From NCBI RefSeq assembly GCF_000237925.1, contig NW_017386025.1:3034215-3098214 (forward strand): DNA of 64,000 nucleotides, in the 5' to 3' direction. The stretch is from Schistosoma mansoni. Its lineage: Eukaryota > Platyhelminthes > Trematoda > Strigeidida > Schistosomatidae. Under the pieces are notes generated by a model, which was not told where the DNA came from, made no database searches, and saw only the letters and a program-made list of their open reading frames with translations. Shown here piece after piece: positions 13,241-29,235 of the stretch (positions within the stretch are counted from its first letter, which is position 1; the number at the start of each line of letters is the position of its first letter). A program made the position numbers and the translations under genes.

Positions 13241-16200
13241 CTGGAAAAAGAAAACGACATAAAAGTTAGGATAAAGTATGTATTCTAATATGCTACTTTT
13301 TAACTGAAAATAATGATACTGAGATAAGCATATATTATGGTTAATATGGCAAAAAATATACACTCCACAATATTGGAAACAGGTAGATTTATAATAATAA
13401 TTTAAGGGTAAATATAATTCTTGTTATATCCCAATGAGTAGAAAAATTGCATTTCTGATGTTTCGTGACTTAATGCAAGCCACCTCTTCAGAGTAAATAA
13501 CTCTCTACCTAATGCTCAATTTATTTGAAACTATCAAGTCCGACCTTGACATTGATATCAATAATAATTTAGTCAAAAAAAGATGGATATATCGGTACTT
13601 TGATTAGTAAAGTATTCTAATTTTACAAAATCACCTAATGAGATTCTTTTTGATATTTTAAATGAATAACTCAAGTATAATCTACTCAATTTTATACATC
13701 TGTATTACTTACTTGAGCTGAAGAGAAATTTTCTACATAACGTCTTACTTGACCACGCATAGCTGGTTCCCACTGAAATACAGCTTCTAAACGATCGGGT
13801 GGTAATTGTAATAGAACTTGATAACTTTGTGGTCTAGTCTTTGCACAACATCTAATAAATCCATCCCAAAGTTTTTCACTTTTCCATACCTATTTCATAA
13901 AATAATTAATTCTTTTAAAATATGAATAGAAATGTAATTGAAAAAATAATGTAATTTGACTTTATTATTGTTCACATGGATTGGGGAAGGCATACTACAA
14001 GTAGCCAGTTACCTTGACACCAGGATGTAAACTATCAACAACTAAACACCGGCAGACAATAAACAAAATAGTAATAATAATAATAGTAATAATAATAATA
14101 ATGATAATAATAATTGTATTCATTTATTATAAGTGTTCAGAAAAAGAATATATGTGTTGATAGAGTGACTGATTGATTACTTTCTGTAAATTAACGACAT
14201 TTAGTTGTCCCCTATACAAACAGACACACAAATACAAACTAAACGTTCAAGCAAACGATATCACATTCAAATTGTACTTTACCTACCTTGGTTTAGTGAG
14301 TCAACCATGTCATTTTCGAACTAAATAAGTGGACCTTAATTAGATGAAGCTTGAAGACGAACGTAAGAATGTATACATGCTAATTGAATGGTATTGTTAT
14401 GCTAATCTGGAGAACAATGAATTGATAGTTACATATTCTACATCATTTAAAAAGCACTTTATTATGTTTGAAGTTTTATGATTGCCATAACGATCCCTTC
14501 ACTTGTATACATGAATGGGACGTTAATTTACCTTAGACGAATATCTATACTAGATTTCCTCTAAGTGTCTACTCTATAGGACTTTAACACAACCCAGATC
14601 AAGAACATGCGATTAGCCTGACAAGAACGTAAATATATTTCCACACCGAACCGACAAAATCCAACAACGAATGGACAATCAATAATAAATAATAATACGG
14701 GCAGGAGAATATATAACTGACCTAACACCTATCAGACTATCTACAAGTCTGACTAAGCAAAACAAACAAACATTATCATTCTCGCTCACACATCAATGAT
14801 CCACTAATTATTAGGTTAAAATATCTTTCAACGTTAAATTTATATTCATTCAGTATTGTTTGTTTGAATCTTCCCATCGATTTGTTAGGACTGCAACTGG
14901 TCAGTCTCTAATTGGCATATGTGCATACTGTGCGTATTGCCTTAATATAGCCTTAATTCACAAGCATGGTAAGCAGAGATGGATCGTGGCTAGCAGTGGA
15001 ATCCAGGGCGCGCGTTCCGTCCTATTTGGGACTCGTCAGCTGGATGTACCTGCATCTCAGAGTTGATGTTCACTCTGGGACTCGAACCCAGTACCCTCGC
15101 TTCAAACGCCATCGCGTTATCCACTCGGCCACTGAGTCCTGATAGCCACTTGCTTGTGCGATGGGGTGAAGTTTAAATTCATTCAGTATTGTTTGTTTGA
15201 ATCTTCCCACCGATTTGTTAGGACTGCAACTGGTCAGTCTCTAATTGGCATATGTGCATACTGTGCGTATTGCCTCAATATAGCCTTAATTCACAAGCAT
15301 GGTAAGCAGAGATGGATAAATTTATAGTTGGATTCATTTAGAATTAAGAACAAAATATTACTGCTTGAAAATGTTTATCGAGTAAAATATATAAATAAAC
15401 GTTATGATTTGTTCTGAGCATTATTCTTGAGTTGTATACATGAATGATTATGCATAGTAACATTAACCCTTTACGATATCAGTAATGATTAATAAGAGTT
15501 GTACTCTTCAATTCTTTAACAGATAGAAATGATTTACTGTTTAATTAGAAATAGTATGGCAAACTTTTATTTAAAAAATTCAACTATAAAATACAAAGTA
15601 GTTTACAAACAAACCTGTTTACGAATTAATCGAACCAATACATTGATTACATAACCAGCCAAACGAGGATGTAAAGCTAATGCTTGCATAACAGTACGCA
15701 TAAATAGAGTGGGCAAAACAGGTTGTTCTAAAAGTTGGCCAATTGCAACAGATAAACGTTCTTGTGTAAACAATCGACGTTCAGCAAAACAAACACGACA
15801 TGCATGAAGTATAGATTGAAGGTTTACATAAGGCTTTGTCGATTTACCTAGATACAATCGAACAAACAAACAAAAAGCTAATGAAGACCAATCAATAAAA
15901 GGTTACTAATGATGAGCTGAAAATATCGGGCCTGTTGACGAACTAACAATCATCTATGAACAAATTAATGATGATGACGAACCAAAATCGCATTAGTTCA
16001 ATAAAGATACACACAAGAATTAAATAACAACTAATAACATTTTACCTTCATTTGATGAGGCTGGTGCTGAAGGATCTTTGGCGAATTCCAACAAATGAAT
16101 AGCGACCAATAATTCTTCAGGCTTTAAAGGACCAAGAGGAGAAGGTTGATCATTTAAATTAAATGGAATGTTCCTGACACCTTTAATTTGTGGAGCATAC

Positions 16201-19200
16201 TGAGTAGCTACACTTGCTAGAAAATGAAAAGAGAAGGAAATCACCTCAATAAGCAACATGCTACAGTATATTTTAATAAATAAAAATGAACGAAGTGGTA
16301 AATTTTCTGCGATAGGCGAACATTTAGACCATAAAAGGAAAGAAAAGTCTAAACAGTTAAAGCATGCATTTTTATCGATTGACAATATAGACGACAGATA
16401 CACGAATATATTAATTCAATACTCAACAAGGATTTCATTCATTTAGTTATCCACAATGCAGACACTAGCACAAATATGTATCGATCTAATTTGCTATAAT
16501 ACCCCAACCAGTAAGTTAGTTTCGACGTAATCCCGTCTGACTGTTTGCAATCACTGATTGTTCCAATATATAAGAAGAGGTCAAAATCATCTTGTCATAA
16601 CCATAGAGGGATTAGTCCGACTAACATAGCATCTAAAATACTTGCCTCAATAATTATCGGGGCCTAACTAAGACTCGTGAACTGCAAACACGAGAAAATC
16701 AGGCTGGCTTCAGACCTGGTCGTGGCCACATCGACCACATATTCACCATTCGTCAGGTTTAAGAACACAGACATGCTTATCGGCGTCCGACAATGATAGT
16801 TTTTCTTGACTTTAAGGAAGCAGCATTTCACTCTGTATACCAAGAGGTTCTGTGGCAGTGTCTGTCATTGAAAGGTGTACCTGAAAAGTACATGAACCTT
16901 GTGAAGGCTCTTTACTCGAACACTACAAGTCGAGTGAGAGCTTACGGAGAACTGTCATCTGATTTTACAACCTCAAGTGGTGTCCGACAAGGTTGTCCAC
17001 TATCCCCACTTTTGTTTAACTCGATTATAGACCTACTGTTGGAAATACACTCTCATCGATTGAATTTTAAGGAACTGATATCCTACCAGAAGATCCAATT
17101 ATCGACCTAGAATACGCAGATGACATAGTCCTGTTTGGTGAACACGCTGATAAAATTCAGAGTCTTCTGTTAGCACTGAGTAAAAATGTCAGGATGTTTG
17201 GGATGCGATTCTCCCCATCCAAAGGTAAATTGTTACTCCAGGACTGGCCTGTATCAACACCTGAACTAGAAATAGGGAGTGAAGTAGTCGAACGCATCGA
17301 AAACTTCACTTATCTTGGAAGTCTGATCAGCCCTAATGAGTTGGTGTCTGACGAAATCTCGGCACGGATTCAAAATTCTCGTTTGGCATTTGCCAACTTA
17401 CGTCACCTATGGCGAAGACGAGATATCCGTCTATCAATTAAGGGACGAGTATACTAAACAGCAGTTCGCTCTGTTCTACTTTACAGCTGCGAAACATGGC
17501 CATTAAGAGTAGAAGATACTCGCAAGTTGCTAGTATTTGACCACAGATGTCTTAGAAATATTGCTCGCATCTGCTGGGATCACCGGGTAAGTAATAGTGA
17601 GGTTAGACGCAGGGTATTAGGGAATGATGGTAAATCAGTTGATGAGGCTATGAATCTTCATCGACTGAGATGGTTAGGCCACGTTTTACGTATGCCTGAA
17701 CACCGATTAACACGACGCACTATGCTGACTAGTATTAGCGATGGTTAGAAGGTAGTTAGGGTCGGCCAAACCAAAACATGGCATCAGTGCTTGAAGTCAC
17801 TAACTTCTAGTCTGAGTCATGTTGGCAGATGCAGACTACCTGGTTGGGGTCCGCGTGACCATCGTAACCAATGGTTGGAGACTCTGTGTGACATGGCTCA
17901 GAATCGATCACAATGGCGTAGGTGTATACACTCTTTATCTTCCCTTAAACCATGAGATTAAAATAACTTTATACCTTTTTTTCTGGGAACTAATTCTTTC
18001 TGCGTGTATTACATCTTTATATTAAATATTTATATTGCATATTACTACCATTTAAGTAACTACTTCTATGAATTTGGTGTTTATCTTGTTGTGCTAACGA
18101 GGTATGGCAACTTGGACCGATGCATATGTGTGCCTACGTTGTAGCTAACTGACTAAGTCAGTATCTACCTATATAACTCAGCTCAATAGTCAATGACTTT
18201 ACGGATAGATATCATGTCTTCCTTTACTCTCTCTAGCTTTCATCGAACCTACTACTACACTAACAAGCATCAGTTGTCGAGGTAGGTAGTACTTTGGCAT
18301 ATGTAACACGTGTCCTAACCATTTACGTCACCAATATAAGTGCTACCCCTTGCCTAGTACTTTACCCATCATCTTAACACTGCTCACTCAGTCGTTCCAC
18401 AACAAGAGAGCAATGCTCCGGAAATACTTATAACCAAAAACATCAAAATCCAAAGCCTGTTAATGCATTTTAATTTCACAGACCATCCTTTATGGTCATA
18501 AAATAATACAGAGCGGTTTGTCGCTCAATATATTAGTCTTCTGGTTGGCAAGCATAGAACAAACGTCTTTGTGTTTTTTTTTATTTGAGAGAATTTCAAT
18601 AAAAACCACTTAATTAGTAAACTGTAGGTAAACAATTATAAATAACGAAACATAAACCAACCAAAAATTAGGCTATACTGTGTTTCCAATATATTATTCT
18701 GTTAAGTGTATAGTTCGACTAATTCTCTCAGTTTTACAACACTACGCGATTTCATGTTTGCATGAATTATTCATTAAATATCCGTGGGTTTAATAAAATT
18801 CAATAAAATTTAACCTGGCAGCAAAAGGATAAAAAGATCGAGTTGAAACGAAAGGAGTTATGAACTGGAAGAATCGTAGAGAATGTGAAGGAGAAATGAT
18901 GGAAATTTGCAAATAAAGTATTCAGCGTATGATTCTCTAATTTTACCAACATATTCTGTAATTTTCTATCAAAATACAATTGGTTGTCCCCACTACACTA
19001 TAAATTCACAAGCTAGTCTATGGAGGTTGTTGGTTATGTTTATCTGAGCGCTTCTGACCCTTGATCCGATCACCATACAAGATCACCTATCCTAATTATC
19101 GTACTTAATGTTATAAAGTTTCATTTCTTACAAGTAGTTACTCGAGAACAGCATTGAGAAGATAAAAAGTGAAGCAATGAAGCAATTAACTACCTTAACT

Positions 19201-22200
19201 TCTGATAACTTCTAAGGGATGTTTCGAAAAAAAAGCAGAAACAGTAACAGGACAAGTGTATTGTCACAAATAGGAGATTAGTTTGAAAGAGGATAATACT
19301 AATATAAGCCAAAAATTTATTAAAAAAGTAGCTGTGATTTGTGTGTATTATTATTTTCAATAACAATCATCGAAAAAGTAACTAGTAAATGATAAAATAC
19401 AAATTTCTTACCATGTAACAATCGAGTTAATACTTCTTTTACAACTTTTTCATTTAATTGTATTAATTTAGGCAGTGCATTTATAACTTGCTGTTTAGAT
19501 AGACCAACGATTACAGGAATAAGACAACGAACATCATGTACACGTTCTTCATATAAACGATAAACTCGTTCAACTAATGAAGGCGGTGGAATAATTACAG
19601 CTGGTCCAATTACCAATTGTCCGATTTGATGAGTATTATTACCGGGACTAAGAGGTGTTATTTGCGCTTTAGTTGAAGTTGAATATGATGGAACAGATAT
19701 ATTACTGGTATTAACACTTGATGAATTAGCGGTAGCGGCAGCCGCATTGGCAGCTGATGGCCAGTCAGTAAGAATATGTATCATACGTGTTATGAGGGTT
19801 TCTGCACCATTTGGACATTCACTAACTAAATTATGAAGATCTATCGAATAAATCCCGATATCGCGAATCTAACATCATAAATAAAACAATAAAGTATGTT
19901 ATTTCAATTATCACATGAAAGAATGTTGATTACTTGCTGACTAAATTTATACAACCAAATATGTATTAAAATTTTATATTGAGGTAAGATATAGTGTGAA
20001 ACAATTGACATAAGTGAATGTAAAGAATTGATTCCAACACCAAATGACCTCCAACCTGTTCTTGCACACATATACACATAGTTATTATTGATAACCTTTT
20101 GTCATTCCAATTCTTCATATTCACTTTTGTCAATTGTTTCACACTATATCTTACCTCAATATAAAATTTTTAATACAAATTTGGTTGTCAGCAGTTGATG
20201 AGAAATCACAAAATACAATGAATTCATATTATTCTTCAACAATGTTCGTTCTGGCTTTATTTAAATTCATAAAGGGAACTAACTGCATGCAATAAATATG
20301 TACCGAAAATAAACAGTAAACTCTATGGCTTTAAATTTATCCAGTAGCTCAATTTTTAAACTGGCATACATTGTTATCGATACTGCATATATATTCTTTT
20401 GATTTATTTATTATGCAATCACAATGATGAATTCTCTGCAAAATAAATTCATAACTATGCATCCATGTACTCGAGGCATTGAGTTGTTCATCATATAAGT
20501 GAGAGCTAATGATGCAATTCAGTTGATTAAAATCAAAGATGGTAAGAGAGAAGTTGACAGATATATGGTCTAGCCAAAGAATTCACAACTCCACTATAAA
20601 TTTGATAACAGTTTTCGAATGGTCATTTATTTTGTATAAAGAACACCATAATGATTATGAATTTTTAAAAATGGAACTAGTATTAAACTAACCGGTAAAT
20701 CAACCATTCTAAGTAAACATCGTTTTATATTTGGACAAGCTTGAGTATAAACTTCAGCCAATCTATTAACCAATTCAAAGAAAATACAAGCAGAAAATAC
20801 ATTAACATAATAATCAGCACTTGCTTACTAGTATTCCAAGAGTAAATTATAGATATTGACTAACAAATGAATTCAAGACAATTGTTTTATGCCATTTTTG
20901 GAACTCAAAAATAAAGAATAATGTAAATAATTAATAAATAGATAGCATACCGCTTGATAAGAAGGTTAATAGACTTTGTAGACTAGTTGCCTTGTGATTT
21001 TCATGAGTAAGCTCAAATTTAACTGCTGACATCAACTATAGGATAGGTAACATTCAGATAAGTTTAAAATAAGCGGAAACATATAAATAGATCCCGAAAT
21101 ATAATCAACTTATAATAAACACGAAGGATATTGAGTTACTGGTTTAAGAAGCCCAAATGCGAATTAAAAAGTGAGAGTTTTTACAATTAATGATCATTGT
21201 TCCTCAAGAGTAGATTAATAAACTCAGTTATTTCTTAATACAACTAAAATATATACAATTACATAGATTAGCGATACGCTAAACATTGACCGCATACGTT
21301 CAGATAACCGCAAGAAAATGACTGACACACCAAACACTAGTCAGTCAGTCACACTGAGCGTAGAACATGGCACATACGTTCATCAGTTCAATTTGCCACA
21401 ACACATTAGCTCAATGAGATGACAAACCCCAGAGTACTAAAGTATAAAAGTACTAAAGTAGAAAAAAAGTAAGTATAGACGATGTGATTCATGTGGAAAC
21501 GAAATATAGCTTTAAGTCCATGTAATTAATTCGTACATAAGTGCATAACAGAATTACAGAAGCAATATTTAAATATAATTTAGAATCAATCATTAATGAA
21601 TAAGAACATACTGATGCATAAGTCCAGGACTTTGAGGCATCAAACCAAGAAATAAGTGTGCACAAGCCTGACAAGCTTCGTCTGTCCAACTTGACGGTAT
21701 TGATGACTGATTAAGAAATGGAAAAATATCTGGACTTGGACGAGGTTGTAACAGCTTTTTAAGCATTTGTACAGCGAACATCTAAGCAGACCAAGGAGGG
21801 AACAAGGAAATAAACAACTATAAGAAATAACATAGTTGATCTCAACTAACAAAACACAACAATACGATATGTTTATGTATGAGACGCTACTATCATAGAT
21901 AGCATATAACCCTGAAAAAATCCTGTATTTGCTGATACTCAACGGCAGTGCCTTAACAACCTTAAAGAAATCCATATCAGTCAACTATGTACAATCTTTC
22001 CTCAGTTTTATAGTAAGGCTCGTCAGTATGTAGGTTGATTGATTGAGTCGCACCACCTCTAAGACCCAAATCAGTAATTCGGGATAGATGGAAAAATGCC
22101 AGTCTTATATAGATTTTCTTCCTACCACAGTGTCATGTTTTAAAATGATCATCTCTCTGCTTTTTCTACCCATTTCCAGTTTCGATAAACAATTCACAAA

Positions 22201-25200
22201 GTGGAAATCGCTCACACGACATTTGTCAAACATGCAGAAACTACTATTAACTGCTCACTACTAAGAGTGAGTACAAATGCAGACTCCTACCAGTCTTATA
22301 TAAGTACTTTGGACTTAGAAGGTACAAACCACATGCCATACCCACAGATATTGATTGCTTATCCATTAAGCGCAGACTGCATAGTTTGAGTATCATTGCA
22401 CAGTATGGGATTATCACCTGCATACTTACCGTCGAAGTCCCCTCTAGGTAACAGATCCATATCAACACAACCTACTTCCATCAGAGATGTCTCCAAAAGG
22501 TCATCGATGGCAAAGTTGAGGAGGAATGGAGGAATTGAACAACCCAGAATAACCCTATTGCTCAAATGGAATAACTGAGAATTAATTATAAACTCTAACT
22601 CTCTCTCTGATGTATTTGTATATAGGGTCTTCGGAATGTTAAAAAACTTCTCAGACACACTTTCTCAAAAGACAATACCAGAAAAGTCATCTCCAACGAA
22701 TCCAAGACAACCGTGATATTGAGAAACACAAAGACTGTTGGCCTGCAATAAGTGTGGTGGTGATCTAACTATTGGCGAAGTATGGAGATATAATCAATAC
22801 ATCAACAGCCTGATAGAAAACCAACTTGTTCCTCGTGAATCGATCTTTCACGGGTTTCACACAATTCGCAGAGTGTGACAGAAGCCAATAGTTTGGACAT
22901 AATCGAAAGTATACTTATCACACGATAGTTATTATATAGATTATGTAGACTCTTTTTAAAGATGAGGACGACGGTCAGCTCGTTTCAAGATGTTAGATCA
23001 CCCTTTGTTACTCATACTTTCCCAAACAATTCATTCAGTCAGTTGACTTAAAGTTTACTACCTTCCTTAAAAAATCCGGAGGTAGATTGTCTGACCCCGA
23101 CAACTTGAGATGCTTTCGAAATAGGAATCTCTTGACGAATACCTCTCCGTTAGATGGGTCGGTAATCACAGGCTAAGGAGTACAAAACAATCTGATCAGT
23201 GTTGCTAGTGATGAACTGTTCGTCGAGAAACTTTACCCATTGTTACTAAGTGGCACGCCATCGTCTTTAGAAATTACCTCACTGAAAACAGGCTTTTTGA
23301 TGCTGTGGCTTGAATGAGTCGAAACAGCTTATGGCAGTGACAAGACTCAACTACTGTTTTCAACTCAATAGGAGGCTTTCAAATACTAGGTTTATCGGTC
23401 CTTGTGCAAATTTTGCAAAAGTCCCATATATAAGAAGCTATATGTAATAACAAACTCGTGATTCGCAGGAGTGGAACGGCGTACTTCGAGGAGCCTGCAA
23501 ATCTCAATGCTTGTAAATGGGATGTTTCGCGAAGTCGCAAGAGACTTTACTGGTGATCCTATTGGGGTCATACAAACGCAACCTATGCTTATATATATAT
23601 ATATACCAAAAAGGTTCGTAAAATAATACAATACCTCTATGTGATCTTGCCATCTAGGATCGGAACTTGCCAGTTCTCTTGTAGCAGTTAACGCAGCTTT
23701 GCGAATTTCTAATGCATCCACCGAACAAAAATGTAATAACATATTCAAAAGATCTTCTCTTTGACTAACTGGACGTGTTTCGATTAATGTACGTAATATC
23801 TAGTTGAATATTGAGAAAGAATGACAATACACAATAAGCATAACTGAGTAGGTTAATTCACAGTCGAAAGTATATAAATTACATTTACAACATGACTAAT
23901 CCACTGAGAAAAGAATATAAAAAGAACTCTAGAAGAAAGGAGATGTGAACTGAATATGTCAGTTTAATCTGTTTCTTTGTACTATTCAAACTTGGGTTAC
24001 ACGGAGTCACGAAACGTCAGAAAATCTAATTTTTCTACTTACTGGGATATTACAAATACATTACTTTTATTTACAACAATAAACCCAATGGTCAATTTAT
24101 TTTAAATTATCAAGTCAAACCTTGGTAACGAATGATACATATTATTCTGTTACAGTTGTTGGACGGTTACGTAAAAAGAATCAATGGTTGAATAGAGTAC
24201 CCAGATGAGAATGAAGGATGCAGAAGAACAGATGAGGAAAAAAAACACGCTAATAACAAATGTCGATACTTTCAATGTATCTTAAGGATGAAATTCATAC
24301 ACCAGTTACTTAGATCAAACTGTACAGCAGGCCAGTACATACTCCTATGGTATAGAATCACTTTTTAATCCGTCAGGAGTAACACGTATACTAATAGGTC
24401 TTCAGACAATATCTAACTTCGAACTATCTAAATATTGCATTAATCTATTTGTTTTTAATTTGATCTTGATCACATAACAATGCTCATTAATCGCATAAAG
24501 TAGTTATATGTAAAGAATTTTCGGCCGGTTGCAATGATAAAATCTAGGAAAGAAATAAGGAAATATTGAAGTATATAATATAAATTTGAACTACGAATGA
24601 ATGATAATCTAAGTGCTTCAAATGACTCGAATATCTTTCGTCAACAACGGCTTTATAGTACAAGTGTGGTAGTGATGTTGCAATTCCTACTCAATATATG
24701 ATAGTAGATTATTGATTTTCAATTATCGTCTGAGGAAAGTCACCAGAATCACTGAAATTATCAACTTACATTCCCAATGGCGAACGATATCAACAAATAT
24801 TTAACGCAGTCACGAAGGGAGAAAATAATCCGTTGAATATGATCAAACAAAAAATAAACACACCATTCGATAAAAAAAGAAATAAGCTTTTGATTAGCCA
24901 ATGAAATGTGAGTAGGTAAAAAAATGCTTATTGAAATAACAGTCACCTGTGAGTAATATAATCATCAGATCACATAGATTAAATAATACAGAATGTAATG
25001 AATCCTCGTCTCATTTTGTAATGTCATTTTGAACAGCTAAATTAATCAAGATTTATGTATGATACAAGCATTGATGCGACTTCTAACTGCAAGTCAAATA
25101 CACTGTATGTTCGAGTTTGTATCTGATCAGTGAAAAAGTTCACCAAAATACAAAAAACTGATCGACAGATCCATTCATTGTTTGGCCTCCTGTAAATCTT

Positions 25201-28200
25201 AATATCTTGAAAAATAAGACTTTGTTGGACTAGTGAATGTTAAACTTGAATAGATAGTACACAATTGGTGCATAATTGAAGTTATAAGTCGTTAGCAATG
25301 CTTATATCTGTAAAGGATGTTATATCCATAAATACAACACATAAGGAAGAAAATCAATCTTAAGATTTGTACATCAACTTTTTTTAGGTTAACTTACAAT
25401 CCGTTTTCATTGGTATTGATCAATTCATTGTGGATTTGGCGTTTAGTGACAATTGTTTAATTTAATAAAATTTTGTAATTAATAATTATTTAGTAACTGA
25501 AACTTGATTTTAGGAAAAAAAAAGTTATGCAGTTCAATTATTTAAAGGTCTCTATCAAAAATAAACTCTTGTATGAACTTCGACATCATGTACTCTAGTA
25601 AGCAGCAACCAAGACAGAGAACAGTCAGTCACATTCATGGTATTGAAGTTGAGAATGATTAGCTTAGAGTAAAAAATCATTAACATATATACATATATAT
25701 ACAAAGACAAGCTAATAACTAACAAGCGAGAGGAAAAAAGACAAAATATCTTGAACAAACATGGAAAAGAAGCATATTTGAAAATTCTCATGACCAACCT
25801 CAAATCCATAGGTTGCTTGATCTGGTGAGGAACAATATCGTTTCAATTCATTTGTTGCGCCAGGAGTTAAAAGAGGTGCCTCAATCAAAAATCTGCTGAA
25901 GTAGCTACATAATACAAAAAATATATATATATATATATATATAATTTAGTCCTTCGATTAGTCCTTCGTTAATTTTTTCCCTCTGTCTTTATATACGAAG
26001 CATGGTTGTCGGACTAGTGTGGATGATCAGTGCCAAATCTAATATGGTGTTTGGAATCATTAGGAGGGTGATGTTTCTTAACTTTCACACCAAGCAACAT
26101 CATATATTAGATACCCTTTGTTTATTATACTGTATTTTTTATTTATTTAAACACATAAATATTGGTACAAGGAAGCACCAGATATATATGTGCCTCACAA
26201 ATCTCATTTGATTTATGTGAGGGCTGTGATACTGCTCAGGTGCCCAGACTGAAGCAGGTGGTTTTCTTAGGGGGCCACACCCGGAGCCTTTGACCTGAAG
26301 GTCTAGTCCACAAGGCAGTGGAGCATCGTGAGGAGATGCAGTCCCATGGTAGCCGGTGATCTATATTATGGTTACACTTTGGACACTTGTGTCCTTTCCT
26401 CTACATAATATTAGGTATAATATATCGCAGTTTTGTAGCAGTTAACAAAAATACTTAACTCGTATGATCAGCTGACTGGAGTTGAGTATTATTGGTTAAA
26501 GAATTTGACTTGCAAATACTAGACTGCAAGCCTGGAACATTGGTTGGGCCAAGCTCACGCGTACGATAACCACGACCAGTAGTTGGAAACATTGGGTGCC
26601 ATAACGCAGAACCGGTCACACTGTCGCACATGCATCCACTCTCTATTTCCCCCCTTCCATAGTCTTGAGATTCGAAGTTATTTTGTATTCATATTCCTCG
26701 AATTCATCTTGTTTTCAAACTTAATTTTCAAGTGTTTAGTTTTAATATGGGATTGTGGAAATGGTTGGATTGCACTGAGTTAGATCACCACTTAAAACCT
26801 AGAAGCAGTAGAAAGCTGATTCTTCTTAGCGTAGGACTTTTCAGTAGTGCCCACCCGCAAATCCCACGTGCGGGACTCGAACCCAGGACCTACAGTTTCG
26901 CGCGCAAACGCTTAACCTTTAGACTAGTGAGCCGGTATTCAACGGTGTTATTTACTTTCAAGCACTATCATTGATACTATTACTTTTATTATTATTTTGA
27001 CTGTCTTTCTGTGCATCTCATTAGTTTCATCTCGTCCTGCTGTAGTATACCAACTTGGCTTAACACATGTCTGTGCCTGTATTGATTATGACAGACTCAT
27101 AAATAGAAAGTGTGGCCTAAAGTCAGGTAGGCGAACTGTTACTTGGTTTCCAAGCTGAAAGAATCAGGTTCCAGACTATGTATGTTACTTAAAATTACAA
27201 CCATGGCAAAGCCAAACATACAGTTTATTATATTAAATGTTATATCTTCAAAGAGCAGGTAAATATCAGTACAGAGTTGATATTAAGTGTTCGTAAGAAA
27301 ACAGTGTGGAGAATGAATTATATTAGAATCTAATAAAGTTACTGAGAAGTGACGAGGAGAACCTTAGACTCCTTTCTATACACCTCACGTGAAAAAGTAC
27401 AAAATATCCATTTTGAATAACAATAAACATTGAAGGAACTTTATCAACCATTTAGTTTCCGAAACTTTCGGAAAAGAAGAAAGAATGAAATCACAATCCC
27501 CAACCAAAAACCCGTGATTTGTTAAAATATTAAGTGAACCTTGGACAACCCTTACAAATCCCCTACATTAAATAATAATCATGTGTTCACCAGTGACTGA
27601 ATTCAAAAAGTACTCTCAGACTTCGAGTGACTGATAGAGTTCGATTATGTCGGACATGAAATAGGAATCACGAATAACAAGGCATTACCATAGATCGACA
27701 TCAAGAAGTGAATGAAATTATAAACGTGAACAACTGAATGGAAACCAAGTGGTGGTAGGTTCAACTATGGGTAGGGTGTCCACTGTTAAGAAATCTGAAA
27801 TTGAAATAAAATGGCTTTTTAATACTCTTTGATTCCGAATAATTGTCTAGTTAACGATAGTCCATAATGTACATGAACAACAAATGGTAATAAATTGAAA
27901 TATTCAATAATTAACCATCATTATTAAAATCAACTTACTGTTGACGAAGATCTGGATTAGATAATTTCTGAAGAATTGCAATCAATAAACAATCGTAAAA
28001 TGATAAACAGCCTAAATCATCTGGTGGTGCAAGTGACACTTTCAAAAGATTTAATTTTTCTTTAGTCGACTTCACATCTCTAGTATTTTTTAATTGTTTC
28101 AAACTAGATTTACATGCCCTTTTAGTATCGACCCCTTGCTCCGTTTCCGCTTCTTCCACTTCTTCATCTTCTCCTGCTTCTTGTTCTCCTTCATCATCTT

Positions 28201-29185
28201 TTTCGTCTTTGTTCTCACGCTTTACTTTCTTCTCGTCATTACTTGCATATGGATCCTTTGATAAACACTCTGAGTTGTTCTTGTTCACATTGGGAATCTT
28301 ATCAATAGATGACGTATCAGTACAATTGGCAGCCTCTTTATTTTCTGTATTCGTTAATTTTTCCGAATGGACAGCATTGCTATTATGTGCATTATCATCC
28401 TCTGTAATATCATTCCTTTTAGGATCAACTACCGAATTGACAACACTATTTTCTAAGGTAGATGATTCGAATCGTTTACGAATTTGTTCCCGGATCACAG
28501 ATAATTGATGACGACGTGTTTCCAAAAATGAACCGAAACCGATCAATTGAAAACCACGATAACGACAATATTCTTGCATTAATAATTTTGATAATAGTTC
28601 AAATCCATAACGAAGATTTTGGATGGCATGATCAATAAGTACTGGTGATAATGAGAACGAAAGAAATGATCTTTTAATTGTGGAAAAAACAACTATTTAA
28701 ACATGACTAAGCAATAAAAACAAATTCCAAATGATTATTCAAAATATTTTTGTCAGTGTCCATTAGCAAATTATGTATAACAGAAGGGGGTTTTATGGAG
28801 ATTTTAATAATTTTATAGTTGAAATCATGGGTCAATTGAAGCCAGACCACCATGGAAAACCTGGAAGCACTGGACGGGCATTTCGTCCTATTGTGGAACT
28901 CCTCAGCAATGCGCATCCACGACCCCGTCCCGCGAGACTCAAACCCAGGATCTATCAGTCTCGCGCGTGAGCGCTTAACCTCTAGAACCACTGAGCCGAG
29001 ATCTAACGGTGTTAATGTCTAACATCAACCAATCCACGAGATTGAGTGACCGTCCACTGATGTCTTCAGTGAGTTACTATCTCACAACAGACCCGGTTGA
29101 ACTCCACTGGACACTGCTTCTCACTAGAACTCTAAGCCAGTCACTAGTGAGCATATGATTATTATCAGAAGCGGGTTTTGTGGAG

Positions 29186-29235
<50 letters not shown>

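Noticed and set aside
28209-28508. 99-codon plus-strand frame
   Set aside because: It is antisense to the acidic/Lys-rich part of a confirmed symplekin exon.
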